A stretch of 64,000 nt of DNA from Actinopolyspora biskrensis (lineage in GTDB: Bacteria > Actinomycetota > Actinomycetes > Mycobacteriales > Pseudonocardiaceae): positions 257,583 through 321,582 of the forward strand of contig NZ_JACBYW010000004.1 in the NCBI RefSeq assembly GCF_013408175.1, written 5' to 3'. The number at the start of each line of letters is the position of its first letter. The first letter of the stretch is position 1. The translations under genes and the position numbers were made by a program. This document shows positions 26,421-34,812 of this stretch, in pieces. Under the pieces are notes generated by a model. The model did not search any database. It worked only from the letters and a program-made list of their open reading frames with translations, and was not told where the DNA came from.

Positions 26421-27257
26421 ATGACGCGTGGCGACGTGTCCGCACTGACCGTGTTCCGTGGGCGCGCGGGAGACCACAACGAGCGCGGGATGCGCGGAGC
26501 ACGGTTGCTGGGGGAGGAGCTCGCCCGGCGCACCGGCAGCGGTTCGGTGTCGATCGGGCAGTCGCGGCCTGCTCTGAACGCCTCGTGGGAGACGGAGCTC
26601 GCCGCCGCGCTGCCGGAGCTGCGCCGGCTGGCCCGGCGCTACGAGGAGGTCCTGCGGGCGGGATCGGTTCCGGTGACGGCCATGAACAGGTGTGCCGTGG
26701 GGCTGGCCACGCTGCCGGTGGTCGCACGCCACCGCCCCGACGCCTGCGTGGTCTGGCTGGACGCGCACCCCGACCTCAACACTCCGGGGACTTCGGGCAG
26801 TGGTTACCTCGGTGGGATGGTGCTGGCCGGTGCCACCGGGATGTGGGACTCCGGGCTGGGCGCGGACCTGTCCGCGGACAACATCGTGCTCGGTGGGGCC
26901 AGGGACATCGATCCGGCGGAGCAGCGGATGCTCGACGAGGGGCTGGTGCGGTCGGTTCCCGTCGGCGCTGATCTGCCGGAGAGGCTGCGTTCGGCCGTGG
27001 CCGGGCGCCCGGTCCACTTCCACCTGGACTGCGATGTCCTGGAACCGGGGATCCTGTCCACCGACTACCCGGTTCCGGGCGGTATGACCCTCGAGCAGCT
27101 GCGTGCGGTGTCCGAGGTGCTCGCCGAGCACGAGCTCGTCGGCATCGAGCTGGGGGAGTTCGAGGGCGGACGGTCAGCGGAGGAGAACGCGGCGGCGGGA
27201 GCTCCCGAGCTGGTCGGTGCGGTGGAGCCGCTGCTGCGAGTGCTCGACGGCAGGTGA
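26421..27257 (+). CDS. Arginase/agmatinase-fold protein with an incomplete metal site
   Basis: 278 aa. Signature motifs VVWLDAHPDLNTP (Asp114, His116, Asp118) and HLDCDVLEPG (Asp203, Asp205) define the ureohydrolase fold. The first metal-ligand motif, normally GGDHS, is VTAMNRCAVG here (85-94), so the histidine ligand of the first manganese is missing. Whether the enzyme hydrolyses guanidino compounds is therefore doubtful. ATG lies about 100 bp after the HAD gene on the same strand. A strong hairpin follows the stop codon. Confidence 0.82.
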   Translation: MTRGDVSALTVFRGRAGDHNERGMRGARLLGEELARRTGSGSVSIGQSRPALNASWETELAAALPELRRLARRYEEVLRAGSVPVTAMNRCAVGLATLPVVARHRPDACVVWLDAHPDLNTPGTSGSGYLGGMVLAGATGMWDSGLGADLSADNIVLGGARDIDPAEQRMLDEGLVRSVPVGADLPERLRSAVAGRPVHFHLDCDVLEPGILSTDYPVPGGMTLEQLRAVSEVLAEHELVGIELGEFEGGRSAEENAAAGAPELVGAVEPLLRVLDGR

Positions 27258-27267
27258 ACCCCCGAGA

Positions 27268-27298
27268 CCCTCCCGGTCGCCCCGAGCGACCGGGAGGG
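27268..27298. terminator. Bidirectional terminator hairpin
   Basis: Perfect 12-bp arms CCCTCCCGGTCG and CGACCGGGAGGG with a seven-base loop, between the convergent arginase-fold and alcohol dehydrogenase genes. Confidence 0.85.
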
Positions 27299-27333
27299 CC
27301 GGTATCGCGACGCGGCCTCCGGGCCGCGTGGCC

Positions 27334-28386
27334 TCACGGGCGGACCAGCACCTTGAGCGCCTCGCGTTCGTGCATCGCGCGGTAGCCCTCGGAGATGTCG
27401 TCCAGTTCGAGGGTTCGGTCGAACACCAGGCCGGGCTGGATCCTGCCCTCCAGCACGTCGGGCAACAGCTTCGGGATGTAGTTGCGCGCCGGGGCGACAC
27501 CGCCGCTGATGGTCACGTTCCTGAGGAACGTCTCGGCCGGTTGCGGGATGTTCTCGTAGGTCGGCGCCCCGACCCGTCCGATCGATCCGCCTGCCCGGAC
27601 CGCACCGACGGCCGTGGACAGCGAGTCGGCGGTGCCCACGCACTCCAGCACGCTCGAAGCGCCGTGCCCGCCGGTCAGCTCGCGGATCCGTTCGACCCCC
27701 TCGGCTCCCCTCTCGGGGACCACATCGGTGGCGCCGAAGTGCTCGGCCAGTTCGGTGCGTCGTTGGTGCCTGCCCATGATGATCACCCGGTCCGCTCCGA
27801 GACGAGTGGAGGCGAGCACGCCGGAGAGCCCGACCGCGCCGTCGCCGACCACGACCACTGTGGAGCCGAGTCCGACCGAGGCGGAGACGGCCGCGTGGTG
27901 CCCGGTGCTGAAAACGTCCGACAACGTCAGCAGCGAGGCGCTCAGCGCCTCGTCGGAGCCGCCGGGCAGCTTCACGAGTGTGCCCTCGGCCTGCGGTACC
28001 CGCACGGCCTCGCCCTGGCCGCCGTCCACATCCGCGGAGCCCCAGCCGCCACCGTTGACGCACGAGGTGTGCAACCCCTCGCGGCAGAACTCGCAGTCGT
28101 CGTCCGAGAAGGTGAACGGGGCGACCACCACGTCACCCTGACGCAGCGAGTTCACCTCGGACCCGGTTTCCTCGACCACGCCGAGGAACTCGTGCCCGAT
28201 GCGCTGGGGTTCGGCAGGAACGTCCCCGTCGGGGGTGAGTCCGATCCCGCGGTAGGGCCACAGGTCGCTGCCGCAGATGCAGGCGTGCGTCACCCGCACG
28301 ATCGCGTCGGTGCTCACGCGCAGCGCGGGGTCGGGCACCTGTTCGACGCGAACGTCCTCCGGCCCGTGCAGCAGGGTCGCCTTCAA
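27334..28386 (-). CDS. Zinc-dependent alcohol dehydrogenase family protein
   Basis: 350 aa medium-chain dehydrogenase. Catalytic zinc ligands are in ACICGSD and GHEFLG; the structural zinc lobe has DCEFCREGLHTSC. The NAD(P)-binding Rossmann motif is VVVGDGAVGLSG. The start is a TTG at 28386 with GGAGGAGAAC directly upstream; no ATG or GTG fits. It lies 60 bp after the medium-chain reductase on the same strand, so the two are probably one transcript from the OhrR-controlled promoter. It probably reduces or oxidises an alcohol or aldehyde. Confidence 0.9.
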   Translation of the reverse strand: MKATLLHGPEDVRVEQVPDPALRVSTDAIVRVTHACICGSDLWPYRGIGLTPDGDVPAEPQRIGHEFLGVVEETGSEVNSLRQGDVVVAPFTFSDDDCEFCREGLHTSCVNGGGWGSADVDGGQGEAVRVPQAEGTLVKLPGGSDEALSASLLTLSDVFSTGHHAAVSASVGLGSTVVVVGDGAVGLSGVLASTRLGADRVIIMGRHQRRTELAEHFGATDVVPERGAEGVERIRELTGGHGASSVLECVGTADSLSTAVGAVRAGGSIGRVGAPTYENIPQPAETFLRNVTISGGVAPARNYIPKLLPDVLEGRIQPGLVFDRTLELDDISEGYRAMHEREALKVLVRP

Positions 28387-28445
28387 GTTCTCCTCCGTCC
28401 GTCGTGGCTGGTTCGGGTGCTCGTGGTCCGGCCTCGGAGCGCGGC

Positions 28446-29453
28446 TCAGCGGAGGTCGACCAGCATCTTGCCCGTGTTCTCGCCGCGCATCATTCCGAGG
28501 AAGGCTTCGGGGGCCTTCTCGATACCGTTCAGCACGGTCTCCTCGTAGTGGACTCGCCCGTCGCGCACCCAGGGTCCGACGTGTTCGAGGAACCGCGGGT
28601 ACTGGTCGAAGTGGTCCAGCACGATGAAGCCGCGCGCGGTCAGTCGCTTGGACACCATCTGGAACATGCCGCGCGGTCCCGGCTGCGCCTCGGCTTCGTT
28701 GTACTGCGAGATCGCGCCGCACATGGCGATGCGGCCGAAGTCGTTCATGGTGTGGATCGCGGCTTCCAGGTGGTCTCCGCCGACGTTGTCGAAGTACACG
28801 TCGATTCCCTCGCCCGCGAGCTCGGCGAGCTGTTCCCCGACGGGGCCCTTCTTGTAGTTGAACGCCGCGTCGAAACCGAGGTCCTCGGTGATGTGGCGGA
28901 CCTTCTCGTCGGATCCCGCGCTGCCGATCACCTTGCGGGCTCCGTGCAGTTTGGCCAGTTGTCCGGCGAGGGAGCCGACGGCGCCCGCGGCTCCGGAGAC
29001 GAACACCACGTCGTTCTCGGTCAGCCCGGCCACCTCGAACAGTCCCGCGTAGGCGGTGAGCCCGGGGGCGCCGAGCACGCCGAGGAACGCGTTGGGACCG
29101 GCGAGTTCGGGGTCGGCCCGTCGCGCGGCCGTTCCGTCGAGCAGCGCGTACTCGCGCCACCCCAGGGTGTGTACGACGAGGTCGCCCGCCGCGAATCCTT
29201 CCGCGTTGGAGACGGCGACCTCGCCGATGGCCGCTCCGGTGAGCGGTTCGCCGATTTGGAAGGGGGCCACGTAGGTGTGGCGGTCGTTCATCTGGCCGCG
29301 CATGGCCGGGTCGACGCTCATCACCAGGTTGCGCACCAGCAGTTGGCCCGGCCCCGGCTCCCCGGGGGTGACGGTGGCGATCTCGAAGTTGTCCTCGGTG
29401 GGCCAACCGTTCGGGCGTGCGGCGAGTCGTACTTCTCGTGCTGTGGAGGGCAC
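28446..29453 (-). CDS. NADP-dependent medium-chain reductase (prostaglandin/leukotriene reductase-like)
   Basis: 335 aa. It starts MPSTAREVRLAARPNGWP, has LVMSVDPAMRGQM near residue 45, and carries a glycine-rich NADPH loop VSGAAGAVGSLAGQLAKL. There is no zinc-binding cysteine set, so it belongs to the zinc-independent MDR branch (PTGR/YncB-type) that reduces alpha,beta-unsaturated carbonyls. Start GTG at 29453 follows GGGAGAAG; TTG two codons earlier is an alternative. The promoter holds an OhrR-like box, so induction by oxidants or electrophiles is likely. Confidence 0.9.
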   Translation of the reverse strand: MPSTAREVRLAARPNGWPTEDNFEIATVTPGEPGPGQLLVRNLVMSVDPAMRGQMNDRHTYVAPFQIGEPLTGAAIGEVAVSNAEGFAAGDLVVHTLGWREYALLDGTAARRADPELAGPNAFLGVLGAPGLTAYAGLFEVAGLTENDVVFVSGAAGAVGSLAGQLAKLHGARKVIGSAGSDEKVRHITEDLGFDAAFNYKKGPVGEQLAELAGEGIDVYFDNVGGDHLEAAIHTMNDFGRIAMCGAISQYNEAEAQPGPRGMFQMVSKRLTARGFIVLDHFDQYPRFLEHVGPWVRDGRVHYEETVLNGIEKAPEAFLGMMRGENTGKMLVDLR

Positions 29454-29524
29454 TGGCAACTGCTTCTCCCGGGGTCGTGTCTTGTTCGGGCGTGGTCCGT
29501 GCCGTGGAGCACGGACCAATTTCT

Positions 29525-29540
29525 ATTGTACGCAACTAAA
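29525..29540. promoter_or_regulatory. OhrR-type operator in the divergent reductase promoter (site 1)
   Basis: ATTGTACGCAACTAAA matches the box at 31331 upstream of the OhrR-like gene at 13 of 16 positions. It has TTG...CAA symmetry and is 72 bp before the medium-chain reductase start. Confidence 0.7.
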
Positions 29541-29554
29541 AAGGGTGCGTTTAT

Positions 29555-29570
29555 GTTGTGTGAAATTAAA
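29555..29570. promoter_or_regulatory. Second, weaker OhrR-type box
   Basis: GTTGTGTGAAATTAAA resembles the first box (TTGTGTG, AA and AAA conserved) and is closer to the divergent aldo/keto reductase start. Confidence 0.45.
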
Positions 29571-29660
29571 TACCGTTCCCCGGTGGGCTGCGCCGCGGGC
29601 CTCGGGGCGGCAGGGTGAACGGGGCGAGGAACACGAAGACCCGAGAGGACCAGCGACAGC

Positions 29661-30692
29661 ATGGATTACGTTTCGCTCGGCAGGACCGGAGTCAAGGTCA
29701 GCCCGCTGTGTCTGGGGGCCATGAACTTCGGAGCCTGGGGCAATCCCGACCACGACGATTCGATCCGCATCATCCACCGCGCCCTGGACGCGGGGATCAA
29801 CCTCATCGACACCGCCGATGTGTACTCCCACGGGGAGTCCGAGGAAATCGTCGGCAAGGCCTTGGCGGACGGTCGTCGGGAGGACGTGGTGCTGGCGACC
29901 AAGGCGCACGCCCCCATGGGCGAGGGCGCCAACCGGAGGGGCAACTCACGCCGCTGGATCGTCCGCGAGGTGGAGAACAGCCTGCGCAGGCTCGGTACCG
30001 ACCACATCGATCTGTACCAGATCCACCGCCCCGACCCGGACACCCACGTCGACGAAACCCTGGGGGCGCTCACCGACCTGGTCCGGGACGGCAAGATCCG
30101 CTACGCGGGCTGCTCGACCTTCCCGGCGCACCTGATCGTGGAGTCCCACTGGGTCGCCGAACAGCGGATGCGCGAGCGGTTCGTGACCGAGCAGCCGCCG
30201 TACTCGATCCTGACCAGGGGAATCGAGGCAGATGTGCTGCCGGCCGCCGCGAAGTACGGGATGGGGGTCCTCCCGTGGAGCCCGCTGTCCGGAGGGTGGT
30301 TGTCCGGCAAGTACCGCCGGGGGCGGGAGACCCCGGACACGCACCGGGTCAAATTCTCTCCCGTGGACCGGTTCGACCCGGCCGAACCGGGCAACGCGCG
30401 CAAGCTGGACGCCGTGGAGGAGCTCGTCCAGCTCGCGGGCGAGGCCGGGATAACGCTGGTGGATCTGGCGCTGGCGTTCGTGCTCAGCCACCCCGCGGTC
30501 ACCTCGCCGATCATCGGTCCGCGCACCATGGAACAGCTCGAGTCCCAGCTCGGCGCGGCCGACATCGAACTCGACGCGGCCACGCTGGACCGCATCGACG
30601 AGATCGTTCCACCGGGGACCACGGTGAATCCGGCCGATGCGGGCTGGACTCCTCCGGAGCTGGCCCGCAAGGAGCTGCGCCGCAAGCGCTGA
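29661..30692 (+). CDS. Aldo/keto reductase (OhrR-linked)
   Basis: 343 aa NADPH-dependent TIM-barrel enzyme of the YajO/Tas-like group. The tetrad is intact: Asp50 and Tyr55 in DTADVYSHG, Lys81 in ATKAH, His122 in YQIHRPD. The C-terminal cofactor segment SPIIGPRTMEQLESQL is present. ATG follows GACAGC and is the family start. It diverges from the medium-chain reductase and shares a promoter with two OhrR-like boxes. Together the three oxidoreductases could detoxify carbonyls made under peroxide stress. Confidence 0.92.
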   Translation: MDYVSLGRTGVKVSPLCLGAMNFGAWGNPDHDDSIRIIHRALDAGINLIDTADVYSHGESEEIVGKALADGRREDVVLATKAHAPMGEGANRRGNSRRWIVREVENSLRRLGTDHIDLYQIHRPDPDTHVDETLGALTDLVRDGKIRYAGCSTFPAHLIVESHWVAEQRMRERFVTEQPPYSILTRGIEADVLPAAAKYGMGVLPWSPLSGGWLSGKYRRGRETPDTHRVKFSPVDRFDPAEPGNARKLDAVEELVQLAGEAGITLVDLALAFVLSHPAVTSPIIGPRTMEQLESQLGAADIELDAATLDRIDEIVPPGTTVNPADAGWTPPELARKELRRKR

Positions 30693-30795
30693 CGGGGCTC
30701 CGCCGCGCGGTCCGCGTGGTGGTGCGGGTGGCGGAACCTCCCACCGCGCGGTCCCGCCCGGGGGCGGGCCTTCGGTCGGCGCGGGAAGTGGTCGT

Positions 30796-31311
30796 TCAGT
30801 CCTGCCGCTCGATGCTCTCGGCTGCCGTGTCCAGGGCCGAGGTGACCCTGGACAACTCGTTGTAGAGCTCGGTGAGCCGGCTCTCGTCGAGTCCGGTGGC
30901 GGACAGGATGCGGCGCGGGATGTCCCGGGCCTCTTCGCGCAGCTGTCTGCCCTGGTCGGTCGCGTTCACCAGCACCGAGCGCTCGTCCACCGCGCTGCGT
31001 TCGCGTCGTACGAAGCCCGCCTTCTCCAGGCGTTTGAGCAATGGGGACAGTGTTCCGGAATCCAACCGCAGCAGGTTCCCGAGCTCCTTGACGGTGAGCT
31101 CGCCGTGTTCCCAGACGGTCAGCATGACCAGGTACTGCGGGTAGGTCAGGCCCAGCTGGGAGAGGACCGGGCGGTAGAGCGTGTCGAACGCCCGCGAGGT
31201 GGCGTGCAGCACGAAGCAGAGCTGCCGTTCCAGACGCAGCAGTTCCTCGGACTCCGCTTCCGGCGTCGCGTCGCCTGCGGCTTCCGCTGCTGAATCATTC
31301 GAGTCCCGCAC
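30796..31311 (-). CDS. ohrR: OhrR-type MarR regulator (one-cysteine peroxide sensor)
   Basis: 171 aa. The segment LERQLCFVLHATSRAF holds the single reactive cysteine (Cys32) at the position used by Bacillus OhrR. The winged helix has LDSGTLSPLLKRLEKAGFVRRERSAVDERSV, nearly identical to OhrR. The tyrosines in LYRPVLSQLGLTYPQY, which hold the sulfenate in OhrR, are also present. No other cysteine occurs, which makes it a one-Cys type. The box at 31331 suggests self-repression. No ohr gene is in the window; the nearby targets are reductases. Confidence 0.92.
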   Translation of the reverse strand: MRDSNDSAAEAAGDATPEAESEELLRLERQLCFVLHATSRAFDTLYRPVLSQLGLTYPQYLVMLTVWEHGELTVKELGNLLRLDSGTLSPLLKRLEKAGFVRRERSAVDERSVLVNATDQGRQLREEARDIPRRILSATGLDESRLTELYNELSRVTSALDTAAESIERQD

Positions 31312-31330
31312 ATACGCAGGTTAGCAGCGA

Positions 31331-31346
31331 ATTGTGTGCAACCAAA
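31331..31346. promoter_or_regulatory. OhrR-type operator upstream of the ohrR-like gene
   Basis: ATTGTGTGCAACCAAA, 20 bp upstream of the regulator start, is the close match of the box at 29525. It supports autoregulation and a two-promoter regulon. Confidence 0.75.
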
Positions 31347-31443
31347 CGGTGTCGGTCCTCTCGCCGGTCCGGCGTTCCCCGGGGGAGGGTTCCGCGAGCC
31401 CCGGTGCTGCGTCTGTTCGACCCGTGGCGCGCCGCGGAACTCC

Positions 31444-32025
31444 CTACCGCCCTTCGAGCCCGTCGCGCAGCAGCGCCCAGACCTCCTCGAAGTGCCGGTC
31501 GAGGTTCGGGTCGTCCCACTCCGCCGCGTGCGCGGGGTGGTGGAACCGGGTGGTGGCCGACAGCATCGCCCGCGCCGTCCCGTGGGGATCGTCCACCGCG
31601 AACTCCCCGCGCCGCACGCCGTCGGCGACGATCCGGGCGAGCATGCCCACCAGCGTCTCGAAGTGGGTCGACACGACCTCCCTGCTCTCGGTGGCCAGCC
31701 CGTAGTAGGTCGCGAAGAGCTCGGGGTCGTGGCCGGCCATGTCGCGCTTGGTCGTGCTGAGCAGCCGCAGCCACCGCCGGATCCGCTCCGTGGCGGGCGC
31801 GTCCTCGGTGACCACCGGGTGCAGGGGGACGCAGATCCGTCGCAGCCAGCGCTCGGCCACGGCGTCGCGCAGGGCGGCCTTGTTCGGGAAGTGGCGGTAC
31901 ACGCTGCCGTGGCTGACACCGAGTGAGCGGGCGACGTCCACCACCGTCGTCTTCCCCGGACCGAAGCGGCGGAGGGTGTCCTCCGCCGCCTCGAGGACCC
32001 GTTCCGCCGTCAGCGTCCCGGTCAC
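31444..32025 (-). CDS. TetR-family transcriptional regulator
   Basis: 193 aa. N-terminal helix-turn-helix: RVLEAAEDTLRRFGPGKTTVVDVARSLGVSHGSVYRHF. The C-terminal helical domain belongs to the TetR_C group that starts with RICVPLHPV. Its ATG overlaps the stop of the aldo/keto reductase (ATGA), so the two are co-translated. A palindrome just upstream of that reductase is the likely operator, making this an autoregulated unit. Ligand unknown. Confidence 0.92.
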   Translation of the reverse strand: MTGTLTAERVLEAAEDTLRRFGPGKTTVVDVARSLGVSHGSVYRHFPNKAALRDAVAERWLRRICVPLHPVVTEDAPATERIRRWLRLLSTTKRDMAGHDPELFATYYGLATESREVVSTHFETLVGMLARIVADGVRRGEFAVDDPHGTARAMLSATTRFHHPAHAAEWDDPNLDRHFEEVWALLRDGLEGR

Positions 32026-33029
32026 GAGGTCCCGTCCCGGCCGCCGCGTTCGCTGTCGAGCAGTGCCATCCCGTGCTCGTCGTAGCGCTGCCCCGCCGCG
32101 GACTCGGGAGGGACCGCTCGTTCGATCGCGGCCACGTCCTCCGCCGTGAGCCGCAGGTCCAGTGCGCCGAGGGCCTCGTTGAGCCGTTCCCTGCGTCGTG
32201 CCCCGACGAGCGGGACGATGTCCTCGCCCTTGGCCAGCGCCCAGGCGATGGCGACCTGGGCGACGTCGGCGCCCTTCTCCTCGGCCACGGAGCGGAGCTG
32301 TTCGACGAGCCCGAGGTTGTGGTCCAGGTTCTCGCCCTGGAACCTGGGGAAGCGCGACCTCGGGTCCTCGTGCTGGTTCCTGTCCCAGCGGCCGGACAGC
32401 AGCCCCCTGGAGAGCACCCCGTAGGCGGTGATCCCGATCCCGAGCTCCCGGCAGGCGGGCAGGATCTCGGCCTCGATGCCGCGGGAGAGCAGGGAGTACT
32501 CGATCTGCAGGTCCACGATCGGGTGCACCGCCGCCGCGCGGCGGATCGTGTCCGCGCTCACCTCGGACAGGCCGATGTGCCGGACGTGTCCGGCCTCGAC
32601 CATCTCGGAGATCGCGCCGACGGTCTCCTCGATGGGAACCCGCGGGTCGAGGCGGGCGGGCCGGTAGATGTCGACGTGGTCGGTGCCCAGGCGTTGCAGG
32701 GTCTGGGCCAGCGAGTTCTTGACCCCGGCAGGACTCCCGTCGAACCCGACGAGGTCCCCGTGCGGGTCACGCATCGCTCCGAACTTGACGCTGAGGCGCA
32801 GCCGGTCCCTGTCGTGCCGCCGCAGGGCTTCGCGGAGCAGGAGCTCGTTGTGGCCGCTGCCGTAGAAGTCGCCCGTGTCCAGCAGGTCCATGCCCGCCTC
32901 GATCGCGGCGTCGATGGTGGCGTGGCTCTCCGCGGTGTCGGCGGGGCCGTAGAAGTCGGACATGCCCATCAGGCCGAGCCCGAGCGGGTGCACGGAGGGG
33001 CCGGTGGCTCCGAGAGCGCGTTGAGTCAT
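32022..33029 (-). CDS. Aldo/keto reductase lacking the catalytic histidine
   Basis: 335 aa. TIM-barrel with Asp51 and Tyr56 in [12 protein letters not shown] and Lys82 in SVKFG. The usual YxxHR segment is [10 protein letters not shown] (120-129), so the tetrad histidine is replaced. This variant occurs in a recognised actinobacterial subgroup that otherwise keeps the cofactor site ([15 protein letters not shown]). It may have weaker or altered carbonyl reduction. ATG at 33029. It overlaps the TetR gene by four bases and is preceded by a perfect dyad. Confidence 0.88.
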   Translation of the reverse strand: MTQRALGATGPSVHPLGLGLMGMSDFYGPADTAESHATIDAAIEAGMDLLDTGDFYGSGHNELLLREALRRHDRDRLRLSVKFGAMRDPHGDLVGFDGSPAGVKNSLAQTLQRLGTDHVDIYRPARLDPRVPIEETVGAISEMVEAGHVRHIGLSEVSADTIRRAAAVHPIVDLQIEYSLLSRGIEAEILPACRELGIGITAYGVLSRGLLSGRWDRNQHEDPRSRFPRFQGENLDHNLGLVEQLRSVAEEKGADVAQVAIAWALAKGEDIVPLVGARRRERLNEALGALDLRLTAEDVAAIERAVPPESAAGQRYDEHGMALLDSERGGRDGTS

Positions 33030-33051
33030 GCCACCACCATCGGCGGACAAA

Positions 33052-33063
33052 TGACAGTTGTCA
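33052..33063. promoter_or_regulatory. TetR-type operator, perfect dyad
   Basis: TGACA-GT-TGTCA lies 22 bp upstream of the aldo/keto reductase that is co-translated with TetR. It is AT-richer than its surroundings, as expected for a promoter/operator. Confidence 0.65.
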
Positions 33064-33108
33064 AATTCTGTTATCAGTGGGCGAACTCCGTTGCCGCTGC
33101 TCGAGCCC

Positions 33109-33180
33109 CGCCGTTGCTCGAGGTGCCCTCCAACGCTCCCAAGACGCCGACTCACGCGATGGCCACCCGGCCACGCACGC
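33109..33180 (-). repeat. Degenerate left-half copy of the dispersed structured repeat (copy D)
   Basis: Read on the minus strand, it starts GCGTGCGTGGCCGGGTGG, continues through CGTGAGTCGGCG, and includes GGAGGGCACCTCGAG, the left arm of the middle stem. The right arm and tail are missing. It lies between the MOSC gene and the TetR-linked aldo/keto reductase. Confidence 0.75.
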
Positions 33181-33214
33181 GAGGTCCCGCCACGAGTCGC
33201 AGGAGTTCCTCGGC

Positions 33215-34045
33215 TCAGAGCTCGGAAACACCCCACTCGGCGACTCCGAACTCGTCCCCCACGGAGAGCTCGCCCGCGCGCAGCACCGCGAACTTGCTGC
33301 CGAAGGCCACCCCGCTGCCCGCCGTGCGCCGGTACTCGGCGAGCACGCGCAACGGCTCGGGCCCGTCCTTGCGGCCGCTGGTCTGCTCGACGGTGGTGAC
33401 CGCGCAGCGCTTGGCGAGCTTGGCGTAGCCCAGCTCCACGTCCCCGGAGGCGCTCCTGCGCACCAGGTCCTCGGTGTGCGGCTCCCGCCAGCCCGCCACC
33501 ACGATGTTCGGGCGGAAGCGGTCCATCGGCAGCGCGGGAAGCCCACGGTCGATCAACCGCTCGTTCATGCCCCGCAGGGACTCCTCGGAAACGACCAGGA
33601 CCGGGCAGCTGTCCGCGTAACCGGAGGTGCCCTCGGTGCGCCCGTCGGTCACCCGGTCGTGTTCCGGGGGGACGCGCACGAGCCTGCACCGGGTGCCGAG
33701 CACCGCGGAGAACCACTCGGCGGCCGCGTCCCCCTGGTCGATGCCCAGGTAGCCCGTCCCGTGCAGCTCCACCTCGGAGCGCTCCGTCGCCGTGTCGTCC
33801 ACCTCGATCGTCACCGGCTCGGCATCGGGGGCGTGCAACGTCAGCCGCGTGCCGTCCGGGTCGATCTCGGGGCGGACGACGGCCATGCGGGGGTTCTTGC
33901 GCTGGCTGCGGAAGCCGCCCCGCTCGTCGACGACCATGAAGCCGCGGTCGTGCCGCAGTCCGGCGGGGGTCAGCTCGGCGCTGTCGACCGCGATGCCCGC
34001 GCAGCCCTTGACCGGGTAGTAGACGAGTTCGGTGATCTCGGCCAT
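33215..34045 (-). CDS. MOSC domain protein (mARC/YiiM-like)
   Basis: 276 aa. The N-terminal beta-barrel MOSC_N (1-105; LVYYPVKGCAGIAVDSA, RHDRGFMVV) is followed by the MOSC domain with MDRFRPNIVVAG and AKRCAVTTVEQTSG, where the cysteine normally binds the molybdenum cofactor. It could reduce N-hydroxylated compounds like mARC or carry out sulfur transfer. The redox partner is not encoded nearby. ATG 34045. Confidence 0.9.
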   Translation of the reverse strand: MAEITELVYYPVKGCAGIAVDSAELTPAGLRHDRGFMVVDERGGFRSQRKNPRMAVVRPEIDPDGTRLTLHAPDAEPVTIEVDDTATERSEVELHGTGYLGIDQGDAAAEWFSAVLGTRCRLVRVPPEHDRVTDGRTEGTSGYADSCPVLVVSEESLRGMNERLIDRGLPALPMDRFRPNIVVAGWREPHTEDLVRRSASGDVELGYAKLAKRCAVTTVEQTSGRKDGPEPLRVLAEYRRTAGSGVAFGSKFAVLRAGELSVGDEFGVAEWGVSEL

Positions 34046-34087
34046 GCGGCGAGCCTAAGGGGTGCCCGCGCCGGAGCACGACCTGAT

Positions 34088-34810
34088 TCAGCCGAACCGC
34101 CGCGTTCCGCCCGCGGTGCCGCCGCCCAGCGTCCGCGCCGCGACGTCCGGTCGCCGCCCGGCTTCCGGTGGAGTGCGCAGCGTTATCCCGGCGTCGGTCA
34201 GCATGCTCAGGTCCAGGCTCCACTCGATCCGCGACCTGCGGGACCAGAGCTCGAAGGCCGCCGCCACGTGCTCCTCGGCTGCGGCCTCGCTCATGCCGGT
34301 GACCGCGCACAGCTGCCGCCTGGCCTCTTCTTCGACCCCGCGCACCTGGGCGAGCCCGAAGTGGGTGACGGTGTGGCAGCCGTCGCACAGGCAGATCAGC
34401 CTGCGCAGCGCCTGGACGCGCTCGGCCTCGTCGTAGTGCCACCGCTCGTGCGCCTCCAACCGGCGCCGGGACTTCGCGTCCTGGGCGGCCCCGCAGATCT
34501 CGCACCGCCACCCGGCACGCCTGGTGATCATCCGGCGCAACCGCTCCCAGTCCCGCGGGGCCGTGCACGAGCGCACGTTCGTGAACCAGCAGGTGGTGGG
34601 CACGAGATCGACGAACAGCCCGGCACCGAACGTTCGGTCCTCGCCGGGCAGCAGCTCGGGGACCTCCGGCAGAGCGGTCCAGGGACGCAGGGCCTCCATG
34701 CCCTCGCGCGGGGCGTACCAGCGCTTCTCGGCGGGGTCCCAGCGCGCTCCCGCCGCCTTCGCCGCGTCCTTCTCGGCGAAGGGGACGTCGAGCCAGATCC
34801 GCTCGACCAA
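34088..34810 (-). CDS. DUF5710 + HNH-like zinc-binding protein
   Basis: 240 aa. Residues 1-45 (IWLDVPFAEKDAAKAAGARWDPAEKRWY) are the DUF5710 domain seen at the start of primase- and topoisomerase-like proteins. Residues 105-160 contain CEIC... HERWHYD... CLCDGCHTVTH, an HNH-endonuclease-like treble-clef finger. The C-terminal 60 residues are helical. The start is a TTG at 34810, two bases after the exonuclease stop, so translation is coupled. Together with the exonuclease this suggests a role in nucleic-acid processing, but no cleavage activity has been shown for this arrangement. Confidence 0.75.
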   Translation of the reverse strand: MVERIWLDVPFAEKDAAKAAGARWDPAEKRWYAPREGMEALRPWTALPEVPELLPGEDRTFGAGLFVDLVPTTCWFTNVRSCTAPRDWERLRRMITRRAGWRCEICGAAQDAKSRRRLEAHERWHYDEAERVQALRRLICLCDGCHTVTHFGLAQVRGVEEEARRQLCAVTGMSEAAAEEHVAAAFELWSRRSRIEWSLDLSMLTDAGITLRTPPEAGRRPDVAARTLGGGTAGGTRRFG

Positions 34811-34812
34811 GG

